A DNA stretch of 64,000 nucleotides from assembly GCA_017640665.1 (NCBI GenBank), contig JAEPQE010000004.1, positions 308,832-372,831 on the forward strand, written 5' to 3'. The notes beneath the pieces are model-generated. The model was not told the DNA's origin. It was given only the letters and a program-made list of their open reading frames with translations, and did not search any database. This document shows positions 55,394 through 64,000 of the stretch, piece by piece. This DNA comes from Balneolaceae bacterium. GTDB taxonomy: Bacteria > Bacteroidota > Rhodothermia > Balneolales > Balneolaceae. Position numbers and translations under genes: made by a program. Each line of letters begins with the position of its first letter. Position 1 is the first letter of the stretch.

Positions 55394-56128
55394 TCAGTTC
55401 GTGAATTTTTCAAGAAACCATTGTGCAAGTCTGGAATCCAATTCCGGAAGATTTTCTAACATAGCAGTGGCATGCCCTCCATTTTCATAAAAAATGGTTT
55501 CTGCCCAGTCTCGTTCCTTTATTAGACGTACTGTTTCAGGAGCAAAGGTGTGGTCGTCTTCAGCCACAATGTGCAGCCAATCTGCATTACTGTATCTCAT
55601 CCATATCATAGATTCAGAACTAAACATCCCTGAGGCTAAAATCACATAAGCAGTCCCAAATTCATAATTCCGACCGGATTTAGCAATCAGGTCACCACTA
55701 TAACTAGCTCCAATAAATCCGATTTTTGTACTATCAATTTTCGGGTGAGATTTAACAAACTTGTGTGCGGCTATAATATCCGGCCACGCTTCAAAAACCA
55801 ACTTAGGGTCAACGTCACCTCTTTCCAGTTTTCCTTTATTAGTACTCTCTCCATGTCCTCTAAGATCTATCCTTAGTGAGGCAACTCCCATTTCAGCAAA
55901 AACAGCGGCTGTTTTTTTATACTCTGATTTATTTCCTCCCCACATTGTGTGAGTCATTATAACCAAAGGAATATTTCCGGATTGATCTTCAGGAAGGGTT
56001 AAGACTCCTTTGATTTCCCAACCATCACTTTCTAAAACAATATGTTCAGTGATCTGTTGGGCATTAACCTTAATAAGGAATAATCCCAGTAGAATAATTA
56101 ACGAAAGATGTTTTATTACAGGTTTCAT
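55394..56128 (-). CDS. exported alpha/beta hydrolase
   Basis: A 244-residue exported hydrolase. The signal peptide ends LIKVNAQ. Strands and triad: oxyanion region VIMTHTMWGGN, nucleophile elbow IGASYSGD (Ser in GxSxS, the last Gly replaced by Ser), Asp in VAEDDHTF, His in NGGHATAM. It resembles dienelactone-hydrolase/serine-esterase folds. Substrate unknown. It is convergent with the NTF2-like gene and divergent from the M20 peptidase. Confidence 0.82.
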   Translation of the reverse strand: MKPVIKHLSLIILLGLFLIKVNAQQITEHIVLESDGWEIKGVLTLPEDQSGNIPLVIMTHTMWGGNKSEYKKTAAVFAEMGVASLRIDLRGHGESTNKGKLERGDVDPKLVFEAWPDIIAAHKFVKSHPKIDSTKIGFIGASYSGDLIAKSGRNYEFGTAYVILASGMFSSESMIWMRYSNADWLHIVAEDDHTFAPETVRLIKERDWAETIFYENGGHATAMLENLPELDSRLAQWFLEKFTN

Positions 56129-56282
56129 ATTGAAGAATATCTAAAAGTCACTTTTAAAAGATATTGGAGAAGATAAAAAAGCATATTCTGAGTGCGAACT
56201 CCCACATTTTATAGGTAAAGTTGTTGTTCATAGTTCAGGATCATATTAGGTTCTACCAATATTTTACTTTAAAACATATCAC

Positions 56283-57824
56283 ATGATACATAGAAAATTG
56301 TTTTCAACAAGCGTTTTGATAATTCTGATCCCTCTTTTATCAATACAATACCTGAATGCACAATCAAGAACTACCGATTCGATCTTAAAATCTGTAGATG
56401 AAAGAATCATCTCGGAACATTTAGAGCTGCTAACTGAATTCCTTTCCATTCCAAACGACGCCAATTATCCAGAACAAATCGAGCAAAACTTACAATGGCT
56501 AGCTAATAGATTTGAAGAACTCGATTTTGAAACCGGGATATTGAAAACTCAGGCTTTACCACTTTTTTTTGCTGAAAAAAGGATTGATGAAAACTTGCCT
56601 ACGATACTTTTCTATATGCACTTTGATGGGCAACCGGTAGATTCTTCAAAATGGGATCAGGAAAATCCGTATGACCCTGTTATCAAAATGAAGTCAGGAA
56701 ATAATTGGGTAGAAGTTGATAACGTTGATATTGAAAGCTTAGATGACGACTGGAGAATTTTTGCCCGGTCAGCTTCTGATGATAAAGGCCCGATTGCCAT
56801 GTTCTTATCGGCAATGCAGGTATTACAGGCTAAGGGGTTAAAATCTAAATTCAATATCAAAGTAATTTTAGACAGCATGGAAGAGAAAGGGTCGCCAGTT
56901 CTTGCTTCGGCTGTTGCAGATCACAAAGAAGTTCTGGCATCTGATTATCTGGTTGTTTTTGATGGTCCAATGCACGACTCGGGGCTTCCAACTCTTCTGT
57001 ACGGAGTAAGAGGTATAACCAGAATGAGGATCGAGATCTACGGTCCTTCGAAACCACAGCATAGTGGTCATTTTGGGAATTACGCACCGAATCCGGTTTT
57101 TCGTGCAGCTGAGTTATTAGCTACCATGAAAGATGAAGAGGGCAAGGTTATAATTCCAGGATTCTATGACGGAATAATATTAGATAAAAATGCTAAGGAA
57201 ATTATGAGTGCAGTCCCTGATGATGAGAAGGGTATTCAGCAGAGAGCGGGATTTGCCCAACCTGAAAAGGTAGGAGAGAATTATCAGGAGTCAATTCAAT
57301 ATCCTTCGTTATCTGTATTGGGAATTCAATCAGGATGGGTGGACAGCAAAACAAGGACCATTGTTCCGGACAAAGTAATTGTTGAAATGGATATCAGAAC
57401 AGTCCCGGAAAGTGACAGTAATCGATTAATTGAATTGGTGAAGAAGCATATCGAAAGTCAGGGTTTTACAATCCTTGATCATACTCCTGATGAAGCCGAA
57501 ATGCTCACCATTGCAAAACCAATCTATTTTCAAGCCAACCCACTAATGTTTTCTTTCCGAACCCCAATTGATTCTGAAATTGGAAACTGGTTAAGAGAGG
57601 CCGTTTATGAGGCACATCAAAAAGAAATAGTACAAATCCGAATTAGTGGCGGCAGTGTTCCACTCTCATTTTTCATAAACGAACTGGATATCCCGGCTGT
57701 ACTCGTTCCGCTGGTAAATCCAGATAATAATCAGCACAGCCCAAATGAGAACCTGAGGCTCGGAAATTATTTTGATGGGATAAGGACGATTGTTTCAATT
57801 TTGAATCATCCAATAAGAGAATAA
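56283..57824 (+). CDS. M20 family metallopeptidase, exported
   Basis: A 513-residue zinc peptidase with a signal peptide (about 1-27, ending LNAQ). The M20 metal and catalytic residues are intact: MHFDGQP, RSASDDKGPIAMFLS, MEEKGSPV, HSGHFGNYAPNP and the final NQHSPNEN. Length is normal for dipeptidase/carboxypeptidase members with a dimerisation domain. It probably cleaves dipeptides or N-acylated amino acids in the periplasm. Confidence 0.92.
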   Translation: MIHRKLFSTSVLIILIPLLSIQYLNAQSRTTDSILKSVDERIISEHLELLTEFLSIPNDANYPEQIEQNLQWLANRFEELDFETGILKTQALPLFFAEKRIDENLPTILFYMHFDGQPVDSSKWDQENPYDPVIKMKSGNNWVEVDNVDIESLDDDWRIFARSASDDKGPIAMFLSAMQVLQAKGLKSKFNIKVILDSMEEKGSPVLASAVADHKEVLASDYLVVFDGPMHDSGLPTLLYGVRGITRMRIEIYGPSKPQHSGHFGNYAPNPVFRAAELLATMKDEEGKVIIPGFYDGIILDKNAKEIMSAVPDDEKGIQQRAGFAQPEKVGENYQESIQYPSLSVLGIQSGWVDSKTRTIVPDKVIVEMDIRTVPESDSNRLIELVKKHIESQGFTILDHTPDEAEMLTIAKPIYFQANPLMFSFRTPIDSEIGNWLREAVYEAHQKEIVQIRISGGSVPLSFFINELDIPAVLVPLVNPDNNQHSPNENLRLGNYFDGIRTIVSILNHPIRE

Positions 57825-58002
57825 GTACTTATTTAGCATTTAAAGTGTGAAAAGGTAGACTGAAATGGCACAATATTACTCTTAAAGGTGCCCATTATAA
57901 GTAAGTGTAGGCTATCTTATTCATTCACGTAATTAATATTCTTTGGATCGATTTAAGTACTGGTTTTAAATCCTGTCCACTATAACATTTTCGGGCTCAA
58001 CT

Positions 58003-58422
58003 ATGAATCAATTAAATAATCTCTTTGAAAAAAAATCAGCGTTTGGAGAACTATTTATTCGCTTTACAATAGGCTTTCACCTTATCTATGGTACTCAGGA
58101 TAATGTGTTCTCGTGGGATAGAATGCTGGAGTTTTCCGAATTTCTCACAAATTTCGGGTTTCCGTTACCTCTGGTGTCAGCCGTTATTTCCGTATATGCT
58201 CAGTTTATATCCGGCATAATGTACATCCTTGGTTTTCAGGTTCGGATAGCGGCAATAATCATGATTGTTAATTTTATAGTTGCTTTAATCATGGTTCATA
58301 TTGGCGACAGTTATCCTGGTATGTTTCCCGCAATTATGATGCTTGCCGGTTCTTGTTATCTGTTGTTTAATGGTAGCAGAGTGGTTAGTATTGATAACGT
58401 TTTCAGAAATAAAAAATCGTAG
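58003..58422 (+). CDS. DoxX family membrane protein (paralogue)
   Basis: A 139-residue four-helix membrane protein of the DoxX type: GELFIRFTIGFHLIYGTQ, SAVISVYAQFISGIMYILGF, RIAAIIMIVNF and GMFPAIMMLAGSCYLLFNG. It is related to the protein at 42951-43331 by fold; role unknown. It stands alone between the M20 peptidase and the divergent esterase gene. Confidence 0.85.
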   Translation: MNQLNNLFEKKSAFGELFIRFTIGFHLIYGTQDNVFSWDRMLEFSEFLTNFGFPLPLVSAVISVYAQFISGIMYILGFQVRIAAIIMIVNFIVALIMVHIGDSYPGMFPAIMMLAGSCYLLFNGSRVVSIDNVFRNKKS

Positions 58423-58550
58423 GAAAACTACTTTCAATTAGTGCACCTCCCAAAAAAGGTCAGTTTCAAAATTTATTTACGTATCCCAGCCAAACACTTC
58501 CCACTTTTCTGGCTAAGTCTTTGTGATCAACTTTAGTGGTGAAAATTATA

Positions 58551-59654
58551 TTATCGGCACCAATTTACTGGAATTGTCAGGTTATCAGACAGCTCTTTAT
58601 AGGTTATTAAAATTTTAGATTCTATGTCTGGATTATTCAGAAGGCTTCCTTCAGAACCGAATTGTACTTCACCTGATTCCAGTTCATAAGTGGCTTTGTG
58701 AGCTAGTGAAAACCTCACTCCATTAGTCAATGTTACTACTGGATTTAATCTCCGAAACTTTCTTCCGGGGACCGACTGACTTGGAATACATTCAAGATGT
58801 ACTTCCATAGATTCAGGAACAGATTCAGGATTAGTACCATAGAATAATTTCAATGGCAGATGGATCCTTTTAACCCAATCGGCATCAGTATGGCGTGCAT
58901 CAGGGACTTCGTAGTAAAAATTTTGTATACCTGGTTCTAATCCCTGTTCGTCTAAAGCTCTATAAAAAGGGACATAATAATTCCATTCTTTAGTACCTAT
59001 ATCGAACCAGAATTTTTGATCCAGATTTTCAATGGAATCAACCTCTTTAAAGATTTGATAATCATTCACCCAAAAAGAACCCGAAAGTGAAGCAGAGTAT
59101 CTTATATGCTCAGGATAATGAATCCCAATCCACGTTGACAGAAGACCTCCCAGAGAAGCACCCATAATTCCAATTCTGCTTTCTTCAATTTTATACTGTT
59201 TCTTTATAAAGGGTATTACTATTTCGAAAATTGCAGTAGCATACTCCTTTGAGGAAGGAGTATAATGCCCCCAGTTTTGTATAATCCACGAATCGAGGTA
59301 TGGGATATACCAATCATTTCTGTTTCCATTAGTATGTATAGCAACCGTAATTACTGGTTCTATCTCATTCGTTTCTATCAGCATGTTAAGTTTACTTGTC
59401 AGATTCCAGCTTGTCTGATTAAAAACTACTTCTCCATCGTTGATAATTAATAGTGGGTAGGATTGTTCTGAACTTACTCCTAAAGGGGTATACACATCTA
59501 TTATCATTCCATTGGGTAATGTATACCTTTCAACTTGTTCCGGGATCTGGCTCACTACTTCATTTGGATGCGAACAACTGAAAATACACAAGAGCAGGAT
59601 TGAGTTAAGAGCCATAATTTTTGAGTCAAATAAGGTTCGGTAAAATTGGTTCAT
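58551..59654 (-). CDS. esterase-family alpha/beta hydrolase lipoprotein
   Basis: A 367-residue exported hydrolase. The signal carries a lipobox (SILLLCIFSC). The catalytic Ser is in GIMGASLGGLLS (G-A-S-L-G), with a His in VPDARHTDADW. WGHYTPSSKEYA and the surrounding strands match the putative esterase/Fes-like group (esterase D fold). The last ~110 residues form an extra beta domain. A start at 59615 (13 codons later) is also plausible. Substrate unknown; siderophore or feruloyl ester cleavage is possible in this group. Confidence 0.82.
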   Translation of the reverse strand: MNQFYRTLFDSKIMALNSILLLCIFSCSHPNEVVSQIPEQVERYTLPNGMIIDVYTPLGVSSEQSYPLLIINDGEVVFNQTSWNLTSKLNMLIETNEIEPVITVAIHTNGNRNDWYIPYLDSWIIQNWGHYTPSSKEYATAIFEIVIPFIKKQYKIEESRIGIMGASLGGLLSTWIGIHYPEHIRYSASLSGSFWVNDYQIFKEVDSIENLDQKFWFDIGTKEWNYYVPFYRALDEQGLEPGIQNFYYEVPDARHTDADWVKRIHLPLKLFYGTNPESVPESMEVHLECIPSQSVPGRKFRRLNPVVTLTNGVRFSLAHKATYELESGEVQFGSEGSLLNNPDIESKILITYKELSDNLTIPVNWCR

Positions 59655-59873
59655 GCCCCAAGTATAAAACCTCAGGTATCTGGAGGATGGAATATGATAC
59701 CTGAATGACGTTAAATTAAGATGAATGCGGAACTTTTATATTTATAGTGAACAAGAGCTTGTAACCTTATTAACTTCATCACAAAAAAGTGCTACTTGGG
59801 TAATTCCCCTAAGATCAAAAAAGTCATTAGTGATAAATTCAAAAAAACTAAATAAGAATTAGCTATAAATTTG

Positions 59874-61160
59874 ATGGATGTAAAAACTATTTTCTCGGTC
59901 TTAGTGGTATCGTTGCTATGTAGTGCAGGTGTGTTGGCTCAAAACTATATCGATTATTTTAATCAAGGACGAACAGCGTTTGAAAGCGGTGATAATGAGT
60001 TGTTTTTGGAAAATCTTATCAAGTCAGACTCATTGAGACCGAATCACAGGGTTATTCTTTTTACTCTAGCAAGAGCTTATGCAGAAAATAATAGAGAAGA
60101 AAAAGCTTTTGAGGTTTTAAAAAAGGTTTCCTCCTTTTATGCTTCAGAAACTATCCTTGATTCTGTAAGCTTTAGTAATTTGATCGAACATGAAGATTGG
60201 GGTAGGCTGGCAAAAAATATCAAACAAGCCAATCAAAAAATAAAATCGAGCGAATTAGCTTTTCAGCTTAAGCCGAAGAATCTACATCTGGAAGGTATAG
60301 AGTACGATGCAGAAAGAGATTGTTTTTATCTTACGGATGTTCGTACAGGAAAAATATATAAGACCGATCGTAATGGCTCAGAATTAGAAGTACTCACAGA
60401 TTTATTAGCACAAGGTTATTGGGCTGCTATGAGTGCTAAAACGAACCCTTTAAACAGGCAACAGTTATGGGTGGTAAGTTCCGCTGTATCTGTTCTTTCA
60501 GGATATGATGATTCTATGGAGGGTAAATCCGCATTATTACTGGTGAACAAAGAAACAGGGGCGGTAATCGAGGAATATCTTCCACCAGTAGGGAATCATT
60601 TATTTGGTGACCTGGTAATTAGTTCGGATGGGGAAGTCTACATTTCAGATAGTCAGGTTCCAAAACTCTTTAGGCTTGAAAAAGCTAATGGTGAAATAAC
60701 TGAAGCTTTTTCCCATTCAGATTGGTGGAGTTTACAAGGACTTACCCTTTCTAAGGATGAGTCTAAACTTTATGTTTCCGATTACATTACCGGGGTATTC
60801 ATTATAAATTTAGACAATGGCGAAATAGAACCACTTATCCAAAAAAATGAATTGCTAAGAAGTACAGACGGGCTTTACCTGAAAGGGAACAAACTTATTG
60901 CAATACAAAACGGAACACTTCCAATACGTATTTCGGTAATAAACTTAGATGAAGAAGGCGTGGGAATTGAAAGTTCTTTAAGATATTTAGATCAAGCGAA
61001 CGAAGATCTTGAAGAACCAACACTGGGTACTTGGGTCGATCAGGATTTATATTATATTGGCAACAGTCCCTGGAGTTACTACAATGAGGATAATACACAA
61101 AAGCTCGAAGAGTGGCCCCTTCTCAAAATAATGAAGCTGGATGGCAGTAAGATTGAATGA
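59874..61160 (+). CDS. TPR + SMP-30-like beta-propeller protein, exported
   Basis: About 428 residues (a TTG one codon earlier is in frame). The signal peptide ends VLAQN. A TPR-like helical region follows (about 22-105: YFNQGRTAFESGDNELFLENLIKS and LFTLARAYAENNREEKAFEVLK). Then comes an SMP-30/NHL-type propeller (LKPKNLHLEGIEYDAERDCFYLTD, GDLVISSDGEVYISD, TLSKDESKLYVSDYITGVF). The stop overlaps the start of the kinase gene by four bases (ATGA). That suggests it is the input protein of the kinase below, or a periplasmic ligand-binding partner. Confidence 0.78.
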   Translation: MDVKTIFSVLVVSLLCSAGVLAQNYIDYFNQGRTAFESGDNELFLENLIKSDSLRPNHRVILFTLARAYAENNREEKAFEVLKKVSSFYASETILDSVSFSNLIEHEDWGRLAKNIKQANQKIKSSELAFQLKPKNLHLEGIEYDAERDCFYLTDVRTGKIYKTDRNGSELEVLTDLLAQGYWAAMSAKTNPLNRQQLWVVSSAVSVLSGYDDSMEGKSALLLVNKETGAVIEEYLPPVGNHLFGDLVISSDGEVYISDSQVPKLFRLEKANGEITEAFSHSDWWSLQGLTLSKDESKLYVSDYITGVFIINLDNGEIEPLIQKNELLRSTDGLYLKGNKLIAIQNGTLPIRISVINLDEEGVGIESSLRYLDQANEDLEEPTLGTWVDQDLYYIGNSPWSYYNEDNTQKLEEWPLLKIMKLDGSKIE

Positions 61161-62206
61161 AATTTAACACCCTGAAAACCCGACTGGTCGTCAGCTTTTG
61201 TTTAGCTGCTCCATCTTATTTATTGCTTTGGACTATAAGGGGCTATGACTTTAAAGATCTTACGCTTTATGGACATTTAGAATATTCGACTGCTGTTTTT
61301 ATTATTCTTGTCATACTTTTTGAAGGGCATCATCAAAAGAGCATGTTACTGGAAAAAATGATTTCCTGGAAAGAAAAAATGATTTTCAGATTCTGGCTTG
61401 AGTCTTTGTTCACAATTCTATTTACTCCTTTAGTAGTAACTCCGGTAATGGTCTTATTGTACATCACTATCTGGGATATGTCTGTCTGGTTTCCGGGGAT
61501 GATAGAGTACAATTTGTTTGCACTTCCTTTCTCATTTCTGATTGTCGTTTTTGTGAATATCGAGGGAATCATAGAAGATTGGAAAAAGTCTCTTCTGGAA
61601 AATGAAATGCTTGAAAAGGAGAATGCTAAAGCAAGGTTAAATGCTCTTCAGGCACAAATAAGCCCTCATTTTCTATTTAACAATTTCAATGTGCTTAACG
61701 CTCTTATTGATGATAATCAAAAGCTTGCTCAACAATATCTTGATGCATTAAGTGATATTTACAGATATGTACTGAATTATAAAAATGAAGAGTTAGTCTC
61801 ACTTACCGACGAAGTGGGATTCATAAAAAAATACCTTTTTCTTTTACAGATTCGCTTTGATGACAAAGTTGTCTGCGATATAGATATTGGCAACTATGGG
61901 GGGTATAAAGTGCCTCCGGCTACGTTACAAATTTTGGTTGAAAATGCGGTAAAACACAATGAAATATCCAGCCGTAAACCATTAATGATTTCTATTAAAG
62001 TAAAATCAGATTTCAGGTTGGAAGTGAGAAATAATCTTCAACCAAAAAATGGGGCATCAGAAAGTACAGAAGTAGGGTTAAAAAATGTTTCTGATAGATT
62101 TAAATGTTTTACAGATCTTCCTGTTGAGATAAATCAAAATGAAGAAGAGTTCACGGTGCTTTTGCCCGTACTGAAATTTGATAAAAATGAATATTCTTAT
62201 TTGTGA
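61157..62206 (+). CDS. LytS-type sensor histidine kinase
   Basis: A 349-residue membrane kinase with about four hydrophobic segments (about 13-32, 42-55, 80-110, 120-137), a coiled-coil linker (KSLLENEMLEKENAKARLN) and a His_kinase domain. The acceptor His is in ISPHFLFNNFN, the ATPase N-box is LVENAVKHNE, and the lid has VGLKNVSDRFK. It lacks a large periplasmic domain, consistent with a separate sensor protein encoded just upstream. It overlaps its regulator by about 20 bases. Confidence 0.9.
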   Translation: MKFNTLKTRLVVSFCLAAPSYLLLWTIRGYDFKDLTLYGHLEYSTAVFIILVILFEGHHQKSMLLEKMISWKEKMIFRFWLESLFTILFTPLVVTPVMVLLYITIWDMSVWFPGMIEYNLFALPFSFLIVVFVNIEGIIEDWKKSLLENEMLEKENAKARLNALQAQISPHFLFNNFNVLNALIDDNQKLAQQYLDALSDIYRYVLNYKNEELVSLTDEVGFIKKYLFLLQIRFDDKVVCDIDIGNYGGYKVPPATLQILVENAVKHNEISSRKPLMISIKVKSDFRLEVRNNLQPKNGASESTEVGLKNVSDRFKCFTDLPVEINQNEEEFTVLLPVLKFDKNEYSYL

Positions 62207-62936
62207 AGATGAGGCTCCGGCCAGAAAACAGATAGCCCGGCTGATTACACAAGCATGCAAAGAAGCAAATATCGTGGAAGCAGTTGAAACAGGTGAAGAA
62301 GCTCTTTCTGCAATTCGTAAATACGAGCTGGATTTGATTTTTATGGATGTGGAACTCGCCGATGGTCCTTGTTTTGAAACATTAAATGAGATTGAGATAA
62401 GAACACCTGTTATTTTTACAACTGCCTACGATGAATACGCATTAAAAGCTTTTAGTCTTAATAGTATCGATTATTTGGTGAAACCTATATCGCGGGCAGA
62501 TATTGAGAAGGCTTTTAATAAATACAATAAAATTAAAGAGAGCTTTGAGAGTGCACCGGGATTTACCTTCTCTAAAGGCATTATGAATAGGGAGAATTAT
62601 AAAGATCGTTTTTTAGTAAAATTAGGACGGAAATTGTTTTCGCTTCACACCTCAGAAATAGCCTACTTTCTTTCTCAGGATAAAATGGTTTGGCTGGTTA
62701 CCACTAATCGAAAACGATATATTATCAATTATACTCTTTCTGAATTAGAAGAAATACTGGATCCCAAACAATTCTTCAGGCTTAATCGGCAATTCATTAC
62801 TCATATAGAAGCGATAAAGGAATTAGAGCCATATTTTAAAGGTCAGGTTACGGTCCACATAACACCATCCGTAGATGAAGAGATTATTATAAGCCGTTCC
62901 AAGACACCTGATCTTAAAAAATGGCTTGGTGTCTAA
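62187..62936 (+). CDS. LytTR-family response regulator (first of a tandem pair)
   Basis: About 249 residues from the ATG at 62187, inside the end of the kinase gene. The receiver domain has the acidic pair E7-D8, the acceptor D54 in LIFMDVELADG and a Thr-Thr-Ala block at about 78-80. The LytTR domain (about 145-249) includes RFLVKLGRKLFSLHTSEIAYF and FFRLNRQFITHIEAI. The direct partner of the kinase. Confidence 0.92.
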   Translation: MNILICEDEAPARKQIARLITQACKEANIVEAVETGEEALSAIRKYELDLIFMDVELADGPCFETLNEIEIRTPVIFTTAYDEYALKAFSLNSIDYLVKPISRADIEKAFNKYNKIKESFESAPGFTFSKGIMNRENYKDRFLVKLGRKLFSLHTSEIAYFLSQDKMVWLVTTNRKRYIINYTLSELEEILDPKQFFRLNRQFITHIEAIKELEPYFKGQVTVHITPSVDEEIIISRSKTPDLKKWLGV

Positions 62937-63044
62937 AGAAGAGGTATTTGATACCTTAAAAGTGAATGTTGGTACTTAATTACTGATATTTTCTTATTAA
63001 GCTTCCGATGTTTAGGTAATTGTAACTGAATAATTACCACGGAA

Positions 63045-63845
63045 ATGAACATTATCGTTTGCGAAAATGAACGCCCAGCTTTAAAGCGACTCTGTAAACT
63101 CATCAGTAAAGTTCGTAAAGATGCACATATAGTTGCGACAGTTGAAACAGGAGAGGAAACTCTTCAGGTTCTTAAAGATACAGAGCCGGATCTTATTTTT
63201 TTAGATGTAGAACTAGCCGATGGTTCTTGCTTCGATACTTTTAATAATCTGGATATACGGTTTCCAATTATTTTTACTACTGCTTTTGATGAATATGCAC
63301 TTAAAGCTTTTAAATTGAATAGTGTTGATTATTTATTGAAGCCAATTAAGGAGGAGGAAGTAGAGCGCGCTTTTAAAAAATATGACAGAATGAAAGCCAC
63401 TTTTTTAAGAGGTTCGTATGAGTATTTACTTAGTTCAAAGAAAGTGACCGAAAAGAATAATAAGCGATCTCTCGAAGAGCTTATAGAAGCTATTCTTAAA
63501 GAGAAATCAGAAAAAGAAGATCATCTGAAACGGTTGGCAGTTAAGTACAATGGTTCTATTCGGTTAGTACAAACCTTCGACATCCGATGGATAGAGTCTG
63601 ATGGTAATTACATTCATATTTATACAACAGATAAAAAATATTTCATCAGAAGTACATTAAGCGGTTTCTATAAACAACTAGATCAGGGAAAGTTTTTTCA
63701 AATACACAAGTCTGTAATCATCAATATCGATTTTGTGGATTATATAGAAGAAGCAGCTGCACATGGAGACTACCTGGTAATTTTGAAGAATGGCGAACGC
63801 CTTAAAATGAGCAGGAACTTCAAAAGCCTTCTGGATTCTATCTAG
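63045..63845 (+). CDS. LytTR-family response regulator (second of a tandem pair)
   Basis: A 266-residue paralogue of the preceding regulator. The receiver is about 58 percent identical to it by my hand alignment (70 of 120 positions), with D54 kept in LIFLDVELADG, but the acidic pair is E7-N8 (Asn instead of Asp). A Lys/Glu-rich linker (about 125-160, LEELIEAILKEKSEKEDHL) replaces the short linker of the first. The LytTR domain ends HGDYLVILKNGERLKMSRNFKSLL. It lies 108 bases after the first regulator and may have a different partner or promoter target. Confidence 0.9.
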   Translation: MNIIVCENERPALKRLCKLISKVRKDAHIVATVETGEETLQVLKDTEPDLIFLDVELADGSCFDTFNNLDIRFPIIFTTAFDEYALKAFKLNSVDYLLKPIKEEEVERAFKKYDRMKATFLRGSYEYLLSSKKVTEKNNKRSLEELIEAILKEKSEKEDHLKRLAVKYNGSIRLVQTFDIRWIESDGNYIHIYTTDKKYFIRSTLSGFYKQLDQGKFFQIHKSVIINIDFVDYIEEAAAHGDYLVILKNGERLKMSRNFKSLLDSI

Positions 63846-63904
63846 GAAAACATCTCATCACCAACTCGCTCCTTTCATCACATATTGATAAAACCTGCTT
63901 CCTT

Positions 63905-63994
63905 AAACCTCTATTTACCTCAAAATCTAAGTCAACTTTAAACACAGTTGACTTAATACAAACCTAAAAACTTTTCAATTACTGAGGTTTTTTT
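63905..63994 (+). terminator. nested inverted repeats with T run at the window end
   Basis: AAACCTC (63905-63911) can pair with GAGGTTT (63984-63990), and inside lies AAGTCAAC (63929-63936) with GTTGACTT (63947-63954). A T run follows. It is probably the terminator of the propeller-kinase-regulator operon, though the inner palindrome could also be an operator. Confidence 0.5.
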
Positions 63995-64000
63995 ATGATC

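Noticed and set aside
1..64000. CRISPR arrays, rRNA operons, prophage or transposon genes
   Set aside because: No regularly spaced repeats, no rRNA-like sequence and no integrase, transposase or phage structural proteins were found on reading both strands.

Overview
This window looks like chromosomal DNA from a Bacteroidota-related bacterium, most likely of the Balneolota/Rhodothermia branch. The evidence is a T9SS-type C-terminal sorting domain (17999-18832), 800-residue FtsX-type permeases, two DUF5916 outer-membrane proteins, LytS/LytTR pairs instead of classical kinases, and a tRNA promoter with the TTG / TAnnTTTG boxes typical of Bacteroidota sigma-A. The taxon is an inference from gene content; no rRNA is present.

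Region 1 (1-18.9 kb) carries an FtsX permease, a DUF3095 protein, a DUF5916 protein, a two-gene sodium:solute symporter, a three-gene PLP/NAD amino-acid cluster (dehydratase, ornithine-cyclodeaminase-like, aminotransferase) behind a leader with an intrinsic terminator, a CotH-like lipoprotein, a DUF1801 protein, a CPBP protease, a tricorn-like S41 protease and a lamin-tail protein with a secretion tag.

Region 2 (19-31 kb) is core housekeeping: ctpA-like S41 protease, hslU, hslV and RNase E/G in one minus-strand run; murA, a biotinyl-domain protein, a small winged-helix-like protein and a lipoprotein in a second run; then an ArsC/Spx-like protein, a DUF3108 protein, dut and an MFS transporter on the plus strand.

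Region 3 (31-39 kb) has a DPP-IV-like S9 peptidase, a cytochrome c maturation operon (ccmC, a CcmD-like protein, ccmE of the CxxxY type, ccmF) continuing into an unknown exported protein and truA, then tRNA-Asn with a clear promoter and a perfect terminator.

Region 4 (39-64 kb) is accessory. It is rich in secreted enzymes and propeller proteins: MBL hydrolase, second DUF5916 protein, two DoxX proteins, two SMP-30-like propellers, cytochrome c, an amidohydrolase with lost metal ligands, ankyrin-like, FG-GAP/ASPIC, M20 peptidase and two esterases. Two LytS/LytTR signalling modules lie in it, one of them an operon of propeller + kinase + two tandem regulators. At least three decayed genes (about 40.3, 43.4 and 48.3-48.7 kb) and a pentanucleotide repeat show that this part is in flux.

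Three different kinds of intergenic inverted repeats occur at 17.9, 25.3 and 31.0 kb. No CRISPR array, rRNA, transposase, integrase or prophage genes were seen. The most interesting items are the leader with a terminator before the dehydratase/OCD/aminotransferase operon, the propeller-LytS-LytTR-LytTR operon, the apparent amidohydrolase pseudoenzyme, and the decayed genes.
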